Part shown: positions 12,064-24,766 of the stretch, one piece after another
Layout: each line of letters begins with the position of its first letter
Numbering within the stretch: position 1 is the first letter of the stretch
DNA from: Paracyclopina nana
Taxonomy: Eukaryota > Arthropoda > Copepoda > Cyclopoida > Cyclopettidae
Direction: 5' to 3'
NCBI GenBank assembly: GCA_019096065.1
Contig: JAGUCH010000002.1
Location: 11,730,501-11,794,500, forward strand
DNA length: 64,000 nt
Program-made: the position numbers and the translations under genes
The notes under the pieces: model-generated
Seen by the model: only the letters and a program-made list of their open reading frames with translations
The model's database searches: none
Told to the model about the DNA's origin: nothing

Positions 12064-12813
12064 ATGTTCCTTAAACATTTGCCTAGCTTGTTAAACAAAA
12101 CATCGACCTTTAGCCTGGGCAAAAATGGAGAAGTTATTCAGACATTGTCTAGAACGACCGAGTTTCTTGACTTTTGCAAGAAAAAGGCTGAATCGGCGGC
12201 GAGCGGGCAGCCGCTTTCGCAGCCCCTGGAGATCTTGCCCAAAGGTGCCATCAAAGCTGTCCCTGTCATGCCCATGCCCAAAGCATACCAAGAGCTCACC
12301 TTCAAGAAGCTGCGCTGGCCTCCATGTGCTTGCAGTGCCTATGACAGCATCGTGGAGATTTACCTGCAAAAGCACATTTGCGTGTCGAAGAAGCGCAGCT
12401 TGGACAGCTTCCGCAGAGCCTACCTGGTCACCATGGGCTATGATCTGCTCAAGAAGGGCGTCAAAGGGAATGAAAGCAAAGAGAGACATTGGGTATACAT
12501 AGCTCAACTTGGACGACGGGACGGAGGCCGGATCAAATTGCCCTTCAATCGGGTCCTAGGAGAAGTTCTGACCGTTCTAGACTTGAGGATCAAGGAAGGG
12601 GGAGACCAAGACAAGTATGAACACTCCATACGCTTCAAGGACTACGCTTATGGCAACTGGGAGGTTGTCGTAGACTGGACGACCGACCAGGTCACCATTC
12701 ACAGCCCAATTGACTCGATCATTATGGATATTGACGAAGTGGACTCCTTCATTGACGAGCTCACCGAGTGCATTTTCGGGCCCTCGACCATGATGTATTT
12801 CAATGCTTGGTGA
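12064..12813 (+). CDS. Unrecognised single-exon protein
   Basis: An uninterrupted 249-codon frame from ATG 12064 to the stop at 12811-12813. The product is soluble-looking: a basic, Ser/Leu-rich first 22 residues that could be a mitochondrial presequence, then a mixed region with WPPCACSAYDSIVEIYLQKH and a long charged C-terminal half with many Trp and Asp (GNWEVVVDWTTDQVTIHSP). I do not recognise the family. Its length, balanced composition and lack of repeats suggest a real gene. It ends 17 nt from the stop codon of the opposing CCDC141-like gene, so their 3' UTRs must overlap or be extremely short. Function unknown. Confidence 0.65.
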   Translation: MFLKHLPSLLNKTSTFSLGKNGEVIQTLSRTTEFLDFCKKKAESAASGQPLSQPLEILPKGAIKAVPVMPMPKAYQELTFKKLRWPPCACSAYDSIVEIYLQKHICVSKKRSLDSFRRAYLVTMGYDLLKKGVKGNESKERHWVYIAQLGRRDGGRIKLPFNRVLGEVLTVLDLRIKEGGDQDKYEHSIRFKDYAYGNWEVVVDWTTDQVTIHSPIDSIIMDIDEVDSFIDELTECIFGPSTMMYFNAW

Positions 12814-12830
12814 AATACAACTATGCATGA

Positions 12831-15800
12831 TCATGATGAGATTTTCGGTGTGGGACTCCAGACTTTCAGGCTGTCAGTTGAAGCGGGCACGAATTTGGTA
12901 GGCTTAAAGAGAATTTTCGGGCTTTCACATCCATCTGCCCATTTGGGTGGAACATAGGCTCCAGAGGCTATAAAACATGGCTGCTGCTGACCATTAGACT
13001 CATTGTTGAAATTTCCCTGCCTCGCTTCTTTTATCGTGCCAGATGGCTGGAATAGCCTGGCTGATGATGAGTGTTGATCCAGCTCTCCTCCATTCTGCTG
13101 CTGCTGATTAAATGACTTTGCGAGATCCTTAACAGATTTGCGACTCAAAGTATCGTCTGTGTCAGCCTCATAGCCGTCTTGCCTCTTTACCGAGGATCGT
13201 CCCTCAGCTTTTTCATTAGTTTTAAAAGCTTTCAGCTCAATCGTAGGAGGAATATCTTCGTCGGGCATGCTAAAAAAGCCCAAGTCTGAAGAGTAGCTGT
13301 GTTGAATTTTGGCACAGTGTGAACTTGAGAAGTTGCTGCTACTCTGCTCCCTTTGTTCTTCAACTACTCGAGTCGTTTCAAAGTTTTGCCTTGTCTGCAA
13401 CTTTTCAACAGTCGCTGGAATTGACTTGGATCTGCAGTCAAGTGTTGAAGAAGAAGAAGACCACTCTGATTTGCTATTATTATAGTGCTTATTGTGAATC
13501 ACTGATCTTGGCAAAGTCATGGGCGAGCTCTGCTCGGATCTGGGAACATTGACTGGCGATGTCAGGCCAAATAAGTCTGCCGAAGCACTTCTAGAAGTGG
13601 AAAAGCCTCGGCTGGCAGGTGGCAAAACTCTCACGGCTCCGGGAATTTCTTCGGGTTTGATGGTCGAGCCATGATGTTCTCCATTATTGTCGCTCGTGCT
13701 GCTTCTCTTTACGCACTCGTCGTCTAGATTTTCTAATTGTTGCTCCAGTAATTTGGCTTTCTCCTTCACGGAAACAAATTCCGTCTTTTGCTGGCTATTC
13801 CTACTTATCAAAGTTGGTGAATTATGGCTTCTAGTTAGTGGAGAGGCTTCTGTGGTTGTGGGTAAAGCTGAAGCAGGCCTTGATACTTGGCAGTTGGATG
13901 ACAAAGTTTTCAAGGAGGAGATTTTTAGTGAAGATGTTTCATAGCTTGTAGTTGAAGCCTTCTTGGACGAGCCTTGTTTGAGGCCACTCAGCTTTGAAGG
14001 CTTCCTCAGTTCCTTCTCCAGCCTTTCTATATCCTCGTGGCTCTCCCACTGATGAGGACACGGAGGCGAGGGACACCTTTCTGCCTTTTTCGTGGTTGCT
14101 TTTAATTTAGGCCTGACTGACCTAAATCCCAGCATTGGCTCTAAATCTTCAGTGTCACTATGGTACGGCCTCCATTTCACAGGAATTACAGCGTCCCCCC
14201 AATCAGAGTCGTAATCGGAGAAATACATTTCCCCCTTGCAAAACTTTGAAGGCTTTGGAACCTTGCCCACCATTTTCCTCCTTGCTAAAGATTGGGCTTC
14301 ATCTGGCACCAAGCTTGATGTCCCTCCATTTACCACCGTTTTCAAAGATTCATTAATAATTTTCCTCGACTGCTCCTGGGCGATCAGCTTCGGTGACGGA
14401 GGTCGCTTTGGCGGAGATGGACTCGACGCTGCTGCTGCTGGCAATGGGGGCCGAGGTGGAGGAGGCCGAACTTCGATGTCAGCCTCGGATGAGGCCGATC
14501 CGCGATAATTAATTGCCACCACTCTATAGGATCCTGTGGCCTTTCTCTCCTAACGTTACACAGTGCATAACATTGAATTTACGAGTAAATTATGCTGTAC
14601 ACTCGAGTAATTATATTCCTACCTCGGCCCGATGTATAATGAGGCTGCACGTGCTTTCATTTCGCTCGATTAGCAGCCACGGTGGATTTGATTGCAAAAG
14701 TTGTTCGTCTTGAAACCATTGGATTGTTGGCCGAGGCTTTCCTTCAACTTCAGCCTCGAGTTGGACGCTGTCACCAGCATCGCAAGATAATCCCACCAAT
14801 TTCTTTCTGAAATACGGCTGAAAGTCTTCCTGGAAACAACAAAGGTTTGGTGATTGCCGGAAAATTCTTGCGTAGACAAATTATAGTTACGTTTCGCGCG
14901 TGAGATGTTTTGTTTACAATACTGTGTTAAATTTGGCTTTTTCGGTAGCTTTTTGTCGCTAAAGTAGTCCAGACCGACTTAATACAATCATAAAATTCAA
15001 GTTGATTCTTGTTTCTACCTACTCTGCTTGAAAGTTACTAGTTAGCTAAATGGAGCACACCAGCGAACAACGTTTGTCAGTGAAAGTGTGAAATAGTGAA
15101 AACGGCGAAGACATCAGGGGTGATGGCGAAAACTGGTTAACCGTCTTACCTTGGAATCGGGGTCGACTGGATACTGCTTCGGATCAAGGTAGGTGGATTT
15201 TTGTTTCACTGTTAATGTGCACGTGGATTGGCACTCCCCTGCCACATTTATGGCCCGAACTTTATATTCTCCGCCGTATTTATCTGCTGCGTCAACTTCC
15301 TTGATGATCAACTGGAACACATCTCCATATTGCTTGATCACAAAGTTGCCCAGATCTCGGATTGGGACATTGTTTCGGTACCATAAAACTTTTTCAGGTC
15401 CTGGCGTTGAAACAATCACGGTTTCGAATATCACCTCTTCACCCTCATAACATTCCTTTAGGTGAAAAATTGAGTTAGCTTTCATCACCCTAAAAAATTT
15501 TTAAATTGAAGTTAGAAAGTAGTACTTTACCATGTTTTTGAGAGGGACATAAAAGGCCGGCTTGCTTGGCCTCCCTACTGGAGGTGAGTCATTGACAACA
15601 TCACTATCTGACACCTCCATAGGCGGTATACCCTTGACAGTAACAACTGCCGTTGATGTTGCTTCTCCAGCTGTATTTCTAGCGCGACATGTATACTTTC
15701 CAGAAGCCTTTGGGAACGCCTCCTTGATGAGCAAGCAAGCAACTCCTGACTCTGGATCATAGCTTGTCTCAACTCCAATGTTTTTCGGCAAGGATCTATT

Positions 15801-18800
15801 GTTATGCATCCAAGTTATATCTGGTTTTGGTGTCCCCCTAACTTGGCATTCCAACTTCATGGAGCTTCCAGTCGTTGTTTCCAAGTTGACCAATGGCTCT
15901 TGGAAAATGGGAACCTCACAAGGCTCCAAAGGCTGTACGACGAGGCTTGCACTGGATGAAACTGCTCCATAGGGGTTGGTGGCTTTGCAATAGTACACTG
16001 CAGAATCCCTCGGTTTGGCTCCATCAATAGTCAGCTTACCTTCTCCATTCATATCTTGAATTGTGTAGTTATGTAGGTGGCAATTGTCCAGGATCGTCTC
16101 GTTTTTGTACCAAGTTACTTTTGGAACTGGAGTACCCATCACTTGACATGTGAATACTGCCTTCTCTCCCTCCTTGACATGGACTTGTTTTAAAGGCATG
16201 ACTATGGCTGGTGGGGAACTTTTTGGTGGTGCTGGTTGTGGCTCTCGTACCGTTAATTTTGCATGGCTTTCCGCGTATCCTCCAATGTTGGAGGCTCGTA
16301 TTGACCAGTTGGCTGAATCAGCTATGAAAGTTTCTTCAATGAGGAGCTCGCACTTCCCAGTCGTAGCATCAAAGTGGGCCTTGTAATCAGGGTTGTTTTG
16401 CACTGAAACTCCATCCTTGAACCAAGTGATTTTTGGAACCGGATCACCAGACACTCTAGCCTTGAAACTGCACCGTTCTCCTTCTAAAAGGACGAGATCT
16501 TGCAAATTTTCCTTGAACATAGGTGCGATGGGAGTCGGTGGTGGAGGCCTTGGCGGAGGCTGCTCGGACTCACATGAGCATTTTGTTATTACGGATTGCT
16601 TATGTTGACATATGAGGCTGCTGCTACTGCTCTGAAGAAAAGATGCCTCGGCTTTGGCTGCTCGTAAATGAGACTCTGCTTCCAATTTGGTCAATTTGGC
16701 TTGTCTTGCAGCTTCAGCCTCTGCTATTTTGTTGTTCAAGTCGATCAAAAACTTGGTCAATGAGTCGTAAAATGCCTCGAAATCGTCTTGAATGCATTTT
16801 GTTTTGCCATTCAAGCTGTTCCCAAACGATTCGTGAGCTAATTTAGTAAGATTGGTCAATTTGGGTGCCATTGCTCTCTTGTGGCGGGCCATAAACTCTT
16901 CCAGCTCAATTTTTATGCTTTCTTTATTTGAAGTGGCTGCAGCAGCTTTTTGCCTTAAGCTTAGTAAGCTTCTGTTTGCGTCCTTAAAGTAACTCTCGAT
17001 TTCCAAGAATAAGCTAAAATACTCTTTAGCTGATTTCAGTTTAGCTCCCACTTTTCCTAATAAAGATTCAAAGCTGAGCACTTTTTCTCTCAATTGGCCA
17101 CACCCAATTTGAATTGTTGATTTATATTCAGGCAGTTCAGTTTCCAAAGCTTCTCCTTGGTGCAAGCACTCATTAGCATTCTTAGTGAGTGTTTTAAGAT
17201 CGTTTGCATTGAATGTATCCATAAAAGAGGTTGACATTGTGAGCGTTTTGGAGTCATCGTCTAAATTAGTCTTGCTCTTGATGAGCTGAACTGAGGCATC
17301 AATTTGTGCATTTAAGTTGTTTAAGTTATCGGTGAGTAAGCAGAGTTTGGCTTGTTTAGTTAGGACTGACTTGCGGTCTTGCCAAGCTTTGGAGAATTCA
17401 ACTTGTATACTATTAACAAGCTCACGCAGACCTGAATTTCCGCCCACTACTTTCAAACCTTGCATTTCTTGCTCGAATTGAGTAATGTTGTTTTGAACGT
17501 TTTGAGACTCCTCGAGCAGGTTTTGCACTTTTTCGCTCGTTGATTTCTTGCTAGCTTCATGCTGCTGAGCCAAAATTTCCAGGTCGCACTAAAAAATGTT
17601 ATATATTACTTACTTACTTAATTAATTTATTCATACTTAATTTGGTGCTTACCAAGTTGCTTGCGTAGATGGGAGAAGTGTACTGGTTTTTCAGCTCCTT
17701 GATGACCATTTTGGCTTCAGCTATTCGTTTGACAAATGTAATCAGTAGTTGCATTAGCGCTTCCAGTCTGTTGATCTGCTCCTGCAAATACATTTTTAAC
17801 GAAAGGTAAATAAATAACTGTATGTGCTTTACTTTAAGAGAGGCAGAGCCAGATTTTAGATGGGAGCAAAGTTCTCTCATCTCCTCGGTGTTCCTATTTG
17901 TTTCTGCCATCTTGGAAATACTCTGCTCGAGTTGGGTTAATGTTTCCGCCAATATTCTCATTTGAGACATGGATGTATACGACTTCTCCAGGCTTGACAC
18001 GATCACCGAGGGCTCGTCTTCCGCATTGATCAGCGGGTAGACATTTCTTTCGATGCTTTTTGCCTGGCTTAGCAAATCATGGGAGAGCTTTTTTGCCTGA
18101 GAGACTTGCTGTTCAATTGCAGATTCTTCATTTTTCTGGGCTGTGATGATGTTCCAAATGTCGATGAGGGCAGTTTGCTTTCGGTTGATGTTTTCCATGA
18201 TGTGGTTGATGTTTTTTATGGCCTTTTCTCGGTTGGTCATGTTTCCCTCGCATTCATTCAGTTCACGCACCAAGTTTTTGCTGAAATTGCAGACCTGCAA
18301 GTAAAGCTGCTGTATTGACAGCCTCTGTACTTCATATTGTTGCTTCGTGGTGGGAGCATTTTTGCTGCCTTTTATGACTAAAAGTTGGTCCTCCAAGGAC
18401 TGCATTTGCGTTGATAGGTCATTGGTGAGGTTGAGTAGCTTGACGTACTTGGTAGAATGGCTTAAAGTCAGCTCTATTTGAGAGAGTGCTTGCAGTACTT
18501 TTTGCTGAACTGACGTCAGCTTTTCTTCTATTTCGCGGGCTGTTTCGGTAGATGTGTTACCGTCAAGCATGATCTTGAACGCGCCCTTCATTCCTTCCAA
18601 TTCGTATATTTTCAGTTGCACCGAGCTCAGTGCATCTTTGCAGACAGCTGAAAATTGCATGGCTTGCTCCAGAGTGGATCCCATATCCCGATGCGATTTG
18701 GCGAGAAATGTATTATTTTCCAACCACGTGTCCATTTCATCTAGCTTTGTTTGGAAGTTCTTCCAAGTTGCGGAACTTCGTTTCGCCTGATGCTGCATCA

Positions 18801-20221
18801 GGTTGATTGCATTCTTCACGTTGTTTCCTTTTGCTAGCAATTGATCAATTTCAGCTTTCAAATGGCGCACGCCGCCCTCCCTTTCTGGGCCGCCTGATTT
18901 TTCAATCAATCTCGCACCTCGATCGTAGATATCGGTGATGATTTCTTCTGTCACTCGAGTGATTGCATCCAACTTTGCAGCAGAGTCATTGACTACATCA
19001 ATGCTCCTAAGCTTTGCTTCGATCTCGTTCAGCTTTTGCGTAGCATCATGCGCAGCCTCAAAAATGGCCTTTGCTTCTTGCAGGATTCCAATGCGCATTT
19101 CCAGCTTATGATGATACATCGTTATCATTTCTTGCAATTGTAAAGCCTTGGGCGAGTCTAGCCCTGATACAACGTTTCCTACGCTTTCCTCCTTGTAAAT
19201 TGTCTTAGCTTCAGCTATCAGCTCGAGTGTTTCTTCCATCATGGAATTCACGTTTGCAGAGGAAGCTCCCAAATCGTACATTCTCGACTCGAGGTAATTA
19301 AGCTTGTTCGCCAAGAGACTTTCCATGCTCTCGAGTTGATCGAGTTTTTGCTGCTGTAGGCTGCTTTTTCGGAAGTCTGCGGTCACCTCGTCAAATAATT
19401 GCGTGATCATTAACCTCTTCTCGTAAATTGTCTCCATCCACTGTTCAACTTGCTCGATGGATCGACTTAGCGCAAAGCGTACATCTTTTGAGGCAACTGC
19501 GTGGCCAGTTGTCAGCCAAGTTTGATTTAGTGCGTTGAGTAATCCATCACCTTCCTGCAAGGCAAACACAGAAGCTTCCAACATTTTCCTCTTGCCTTTG
19601 AGCAGCTCGCTCATGAGGCTGTTGGCGTTCTTTTGTGATGATCTGGCCCTTGAGATAGACTCGTGAAAGTTGTCTGCTTTTGCCATGTAATCCTAGAAGA
19701 ATGTTATCTGCTGCAGAGTAATCAAAGTGCTATATTCCCTTTATACTTGCAAATGTCCTTTGAAAAGAAAGTTCTTATCCAGAATGGCTCGACGCTGATC
19801 AAGGATGTTGTGCAAGTCTTGCCAGGCTGCTCCCAGTGACTCGGCCATGGCAGCGTACACCCCAGCTTTGGGCTTCTGGGTAACGATCAACTCGTCTGCT
19901 TGTCGGAGCAAGTCCTCAACTGGACTTTGCTTGGACTGAAGCTGTCTAAGGACATCGAGGTGGGCGCTTTGCAACTGAGCGGCCTCTTCAAACGTCTCCC
20001 CCAAATATGCCAAATTTGGCTCGATTTCCATAACCTGGAACATGTTACATATATTCCTTCTAGAATCTATTGACATATTGTTCTACCTCAACATGGATGC
20101 GATGGCCACTTTTCAGCAGAGCAACCACCAATTTGCAATCTCCACTTTTAAGCACGATGGTGCTCAAAGTGGTGGTTGAGGGTTTTTTGCCGCCGTCCTC
20201 CATGAGGTGCAAGGGGGACAT
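12831..20221 (-). CDS. CCDC141-like spectrin-repeat and Ig-domain giant protein
   Basis: Exons 20221-20087, 20034-19747, 19692-17833, 17781-17653, 17588-15531, 15455-15150, 14829-14623 and 14549-12831, all phase 0, give 2233 residues. The start region (STTTLSTIVLKSGDCKLVVA, then EPNLAYLGETFEEAAQL) resembles the N-terminus of vertebrate CCDC141 as I remember it. Residues about 50-1130 are helical spectrin-type repeats. A proline-rich hinge follows, then five I-set Ig domains (about 1155-1690) with the usual ITWFKD, VTWYKN, ITWMHN, VLWYRN and IQWFQD strands. The tail of about 540 residues is Ser/Pro-rich and disordered. The acceptors of exons 6 (CTAAAG) and 8 (CGTTAG) were chosen by frame. A second ATG at 20203 could be the start. 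The likely role is a cytoskeletal or sarcomeric scaffold; this is inference. Confidence 0.85.
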
Positions 20222-20768
20222 GTCAGTATGCACGTCTCGCGGTCTTCGAATAGCGACTGTGTCGTAAGTCTGTTTACATCAAGCGAAAGATTACTGCTTC
20301 GAGGGCGAACTGCTGCTCGTTCAATTTACAGCCCTGGAGACGTCGACGACGACGACGACACGAAAGATTGCTGCAAGCGAGCTTGCTCTCCTGTCCCATT
20401 AAGCTGATAGACAATCTTGACTCATTCTGTCCCATCATGCTTATCTGACATTCTTGCTAAACTCTTAGAATGCTTGGACGTAAGTTGCAAGTATAACAAT
20501 GTCATCCCTCATTGCAGAGTTCATTTGTCGTCGCTTTATGAAGCTCAAAAACAAAGGAAAGCCTGTCCGCACTCATCTACTCATTTGTGCGCGAGCGAAA
20601 GTTCCATCAATGTCTTGTGGTATTTACTTCCGCTCGTTCACTAGACGCGCACACAAATGCTCGCGAATTTCATTGCGTTTCCTCAACAAAGCCTGATTTT
20701 GCCTACCTTACCTGCAAGCGCTGAATTGAAAGAAAGCATTTTGATTTACAACTAGAAAGCCGGGAAAG

Positions 20769-20884
20769 ATGTGTACTAAAGTTGGTGCTTATGCGGATTT
20801 GTTTATGATTACAAATCCTCTCACATTACTAATGGAATTGCTAGCAGTTATCACGATTTTATTCATTCTGAAGAGTAAGTTGAA

Positions 20885-20916
<32 letters not shown>

Positions 20917-21001
20917 CTCGTCTTTTTTGCTTTCGTCTGCAGTGACCTGTAACGTGCACATGTTCAACAAATCCAGAGGGAGATTGTCAGGAATTTCGTA
21001 G
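20769..21001 (+). CDS. Two-exon small ORF, 54-residue single-pass membrane peptide
   Basis: Exon 20769-20874 and exon 20943-21001 join across a 68-nt intron with strong sites (AAGA|GTAAGT and CTGCAG|TG) and a 25-T tract from 20885. The peptide begins MCTKVGAYADLFMITNP, has one hydrophobic segment (LLAVITILFIL) and ends with a short basic tail ending GRLSGIS. It lies between the divergent CCDC141-like gene and the convergent GDP-fucose synthase. I do not recognise it. Consistent frame across good splice sites is the evidence that it is real; it could also be a chance frame in a non-coding transcript. Confidence 0.5.
20875..20942 (+). repeat. Intron with a 25-base poly(T) tract
   Basis: An uninterrupted T run at 20885-20909 lies inside the short intron of the small-ORF gene, separated from the acceptor by about 30 nt. 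It may act as an extended polypyrimidine tract or simply be a length-variable homopolymer. Confidence 0.6.
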
Positions 21002-21027
21002 CTATCTCGCAAAAAAGGAGACATCTG

Positions 21028-21033
21028 TTTATT
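21028..21033 (-). promoter_or_regulatory. AATAAA polyadenylation signal of GDP-fucose synthase
   Basis: TTTATT on the plus strand lies 31 nt past the minus-strand stop codon. It falls just after the stop of the plus-strand small-ORF gene, so the two transcripts probably overlap in antisense. Confidence 0.65.
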
Positions 21034-21064
21034 TTAAGGCTGGTCAATTGACGTTTTAAATAGA

Positions 21065-22238
<1,174 letters not shown>

Positions 22239-23117
22239 ATCGTTGCTTCTCGTATCAGCAAATGTAGTGATTTAACACTTGGCAATGGACAAGAATACTA
22301 ACAAGTGTTTTGTTGACAACTCGACGCTACAATTTGACGCTACAATTTGACGAAAAAAACGCAACCTTTCGCAGGTTATTTTCTATCATTTGTTTAAAAA
22401 TAAATGTTTTGTTTAAAAATAAAGGTTGGCTACACTTTTTATGTCTTCAATGAAATGATGCATTTTTCTGACATGCTTTTCTTTCAAGCTCTTTGACTAA
22501 ATCACAATTCTGATTAGTGTCCGAAATGTGAACAAGGTGATAAAAAAATCACTGTTTGAATAATTTGTAAAATAAGGTTGCAATGTGAAAAGAAATGTGT
22601 GCTGATAGCTTTTTTTATATGCATTTAAAATCAAACCATGATTTTGTAAGTGTTAAAACGCAGCCTATATATGACACATTTTCTTTAAGTATTTTATTTA
22701 TTGACACTTCTTGTCACGGCAATAATGGTGCGCTTTTCCATTAATATGCTACTATGGACAAAATCTAAGCATGCACCTCAGCCCGTTTTCTTCTAAATCT
22801 GGACAGATGCGCGTAGCCGACGATAAAACGTTCGATTTAGGTATTCGCAGAATTTTTTTTATTCACATTTGCATGATAATGGCAATAAATGTTTTTTGCC
22901 ATATCTTGTTTGATGATGATCCCATTATGAATGACTTGGTATTTATGCTGGCCCGTATGTAGCCTCGATGAGAACTGTTATCAGGAAAATCCTAGATTAG
23001 CCATCAGCTGCTGCTTATTGGCGTTATCAAAAACAGAGCAAATTTCTATTGCTTTACGTTACGAGAGTTAGTCATTTGAATTATCATGACAGTGTAGAAG
23101 GTCAAGGCTGAGAAGAC
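22239..23117. other. Intergenic region between divergent genes
   Basis: About 0.9 kb of AT-rich DNA between GDP-fucose synthase and the four-pass protein, with a near-immediate repeat around 22390-22425 (two copies of a TTTGTTTAAAAATAAA-type string). No coding signal. Confidence 0.45.
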
Positions 23118-24766
23118 ATGAATGAGATCAACCAGAAGCTCAAAATAACTGCAGCCGTTCTATCAGCTGTAAGTTGCCAATTTCCCGACAAATTGACGAA
23201 GAAAATAGTTTTTCCCCTTTTATCATTTAGATTGTTTCGATAGCTTCGATTGGAATTGATGTGGTTGCGTTTTTGTACAACTCGTGCGTCATCACTTATG
23301 TGAAGTCGGGAGATTCTCCATTTACGAGATTCCTGAACCAGCATTTAATAGGCGAGATCATCTTGTGACCTGGGTCGATTTATCAAAACAAGATTTCTCC
23401 ACTTCTTGCTTTTAGGCTCGTCCGGTGATTGCCTCACTGGCCATGCCTGGTACTATTGCAATGGCAAAAATCTAGAGTGTTCCATCAATCCTTTGCACTG
23501 GTACACGGGACCAGACTCAGTAATGGTCTTTGTCTGGATGCATCTGATCCTCCACTCAACTTGGCTGTTAACGATACCCTCGCTATTTTGGGGGCCCCGA
23601 GAGAGGATTGTGGCGTGGCAAACCTTGACTTTGATTTGCTTGGTTTTTGGCCTCGTCACTTGTGGCATGTTTAGCGTGGAAATCGTGGATGCATATGTAA
23701 GGCACCCCACCTTGATAATCAAATTTCTACACAAATTGCAAAGTAGGGCCTGTTAGAGTGCAACGACGACGCCGACACAGTTCGCAAGTATGTGGTAGCT
23801 CAGCTGATTTTGCCTCTGTATCTGAGCTATGGCGTTCTATTTTGGCTGCTCCTCGCCATCACCGTATTTCTGATGTGCTGCAAGCAATGCTCTTCGACGC
23901 CTACGGTAATTTCTCGCTGCATCCAATTATCCTTTTAAAAACTAATTTGGCTTGACAGCAGCAGCAGCTTGCTGTGGCAAAGGTTAAAGCGCGATCTCTG
24001 TCAGATGCCCACAGCGGGGATTTTTCGACACGATTGAATAAGCGTTTCGACCAAGCGGACGCGATTGAGTACCACGAGAGTCGATTCGCCTCGAAGGTGA
24101 TGACTACTGGCGAGCATTATCCGAGGGAATCGAAGACCACTGGAGGTAATTGCTGCCAACAGATTACAGCAGGAGAAAGCAGCTTGATGATGATAAACAA
24201 ACTCTATTAATAGATTGGGTCTACAGCAACCCCTCTTTTGTTCGCGAGAGCTTCGGTGGTGGCGTTCATCACAGGATATCCGAGACCTCACAAGAGCTAC
24301 TTTATGCCACGCCCAAAACGTTCGCCACCTCGACGAGAAGGCCTCCCTACACTCAGAGCGTTTCTGCGAACGAGAGCGAGGTCTCGGAGAGCCGCAGAAT
24401 TGGCAGGCCAATGCAAATGCCGGCCATAGATTATCCTCTGCCTCGAGCCAGAGTCTCGACGACGACGACTTCTTTGTCCCGTAGCGAAATCAATCAGAAA
24501 AGTCCCCGTAAGGCGATTCGAACTCCCAGTGGAAGGAGCATATCAGCCATGGAATACCTCAGAGGGGGCTTCGCCCCTGTAGCCCACAAGACTGTCAGCG
24601 AGGAATCAAGTGTCCACAGCTACGACCACTACGGTACAAGTCTGCGTTTGATTGTCCCTTTAATTGACTCAGAATTGAATTTCTCATTCCTCTCGCGCGT
24701 ATAGAGGCCAACAAAAGGGAGGATGACAAAGGAGTGGAGCGCTATTTTGTGAAGCTCAAACAGTGA
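23118..24766 (+). CDS. Unrecognised four-pass membrane protein
   Basis: Exons 23118-23168, 23231-23351, 23416-23696, 23747-23905, 23959-24145, 24214-24633 and 24705-24766 give 426 residues. Four hydrophobic segments are visible: one in exon 2 (VSIASIGIDVVAFLY), two in exon 3 (around MVFVWMHLILHSTWLL and LTLICLVFGLVTCGMF) and one in exon 4 (LFWLLLAITVFLMCC). The loop between the first two carries three Cys and two His/Trp-rich clusters. The cytoplasmic C-terminal half of about 220 residues is Ser/Thr/Arg-rich and probably disordered. The second intron (23352-23415) starts GC after AG, with a strong TTTTAG acceptor; the nearby GT alternative would make a 27-nt intron. Tetraspan-like topology, family unknown. 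Confidence 0.75.

Noticed and set aside
15460..15495. TTTTTAG acceptor for exon 6 of the CCDC141-like gene
   Set aside because: Phase from exon 5 would give an early stop; the CTAAAG acceptor at 15457-15456 restores the conserved PLKNM|ECYEGE Ig strand.
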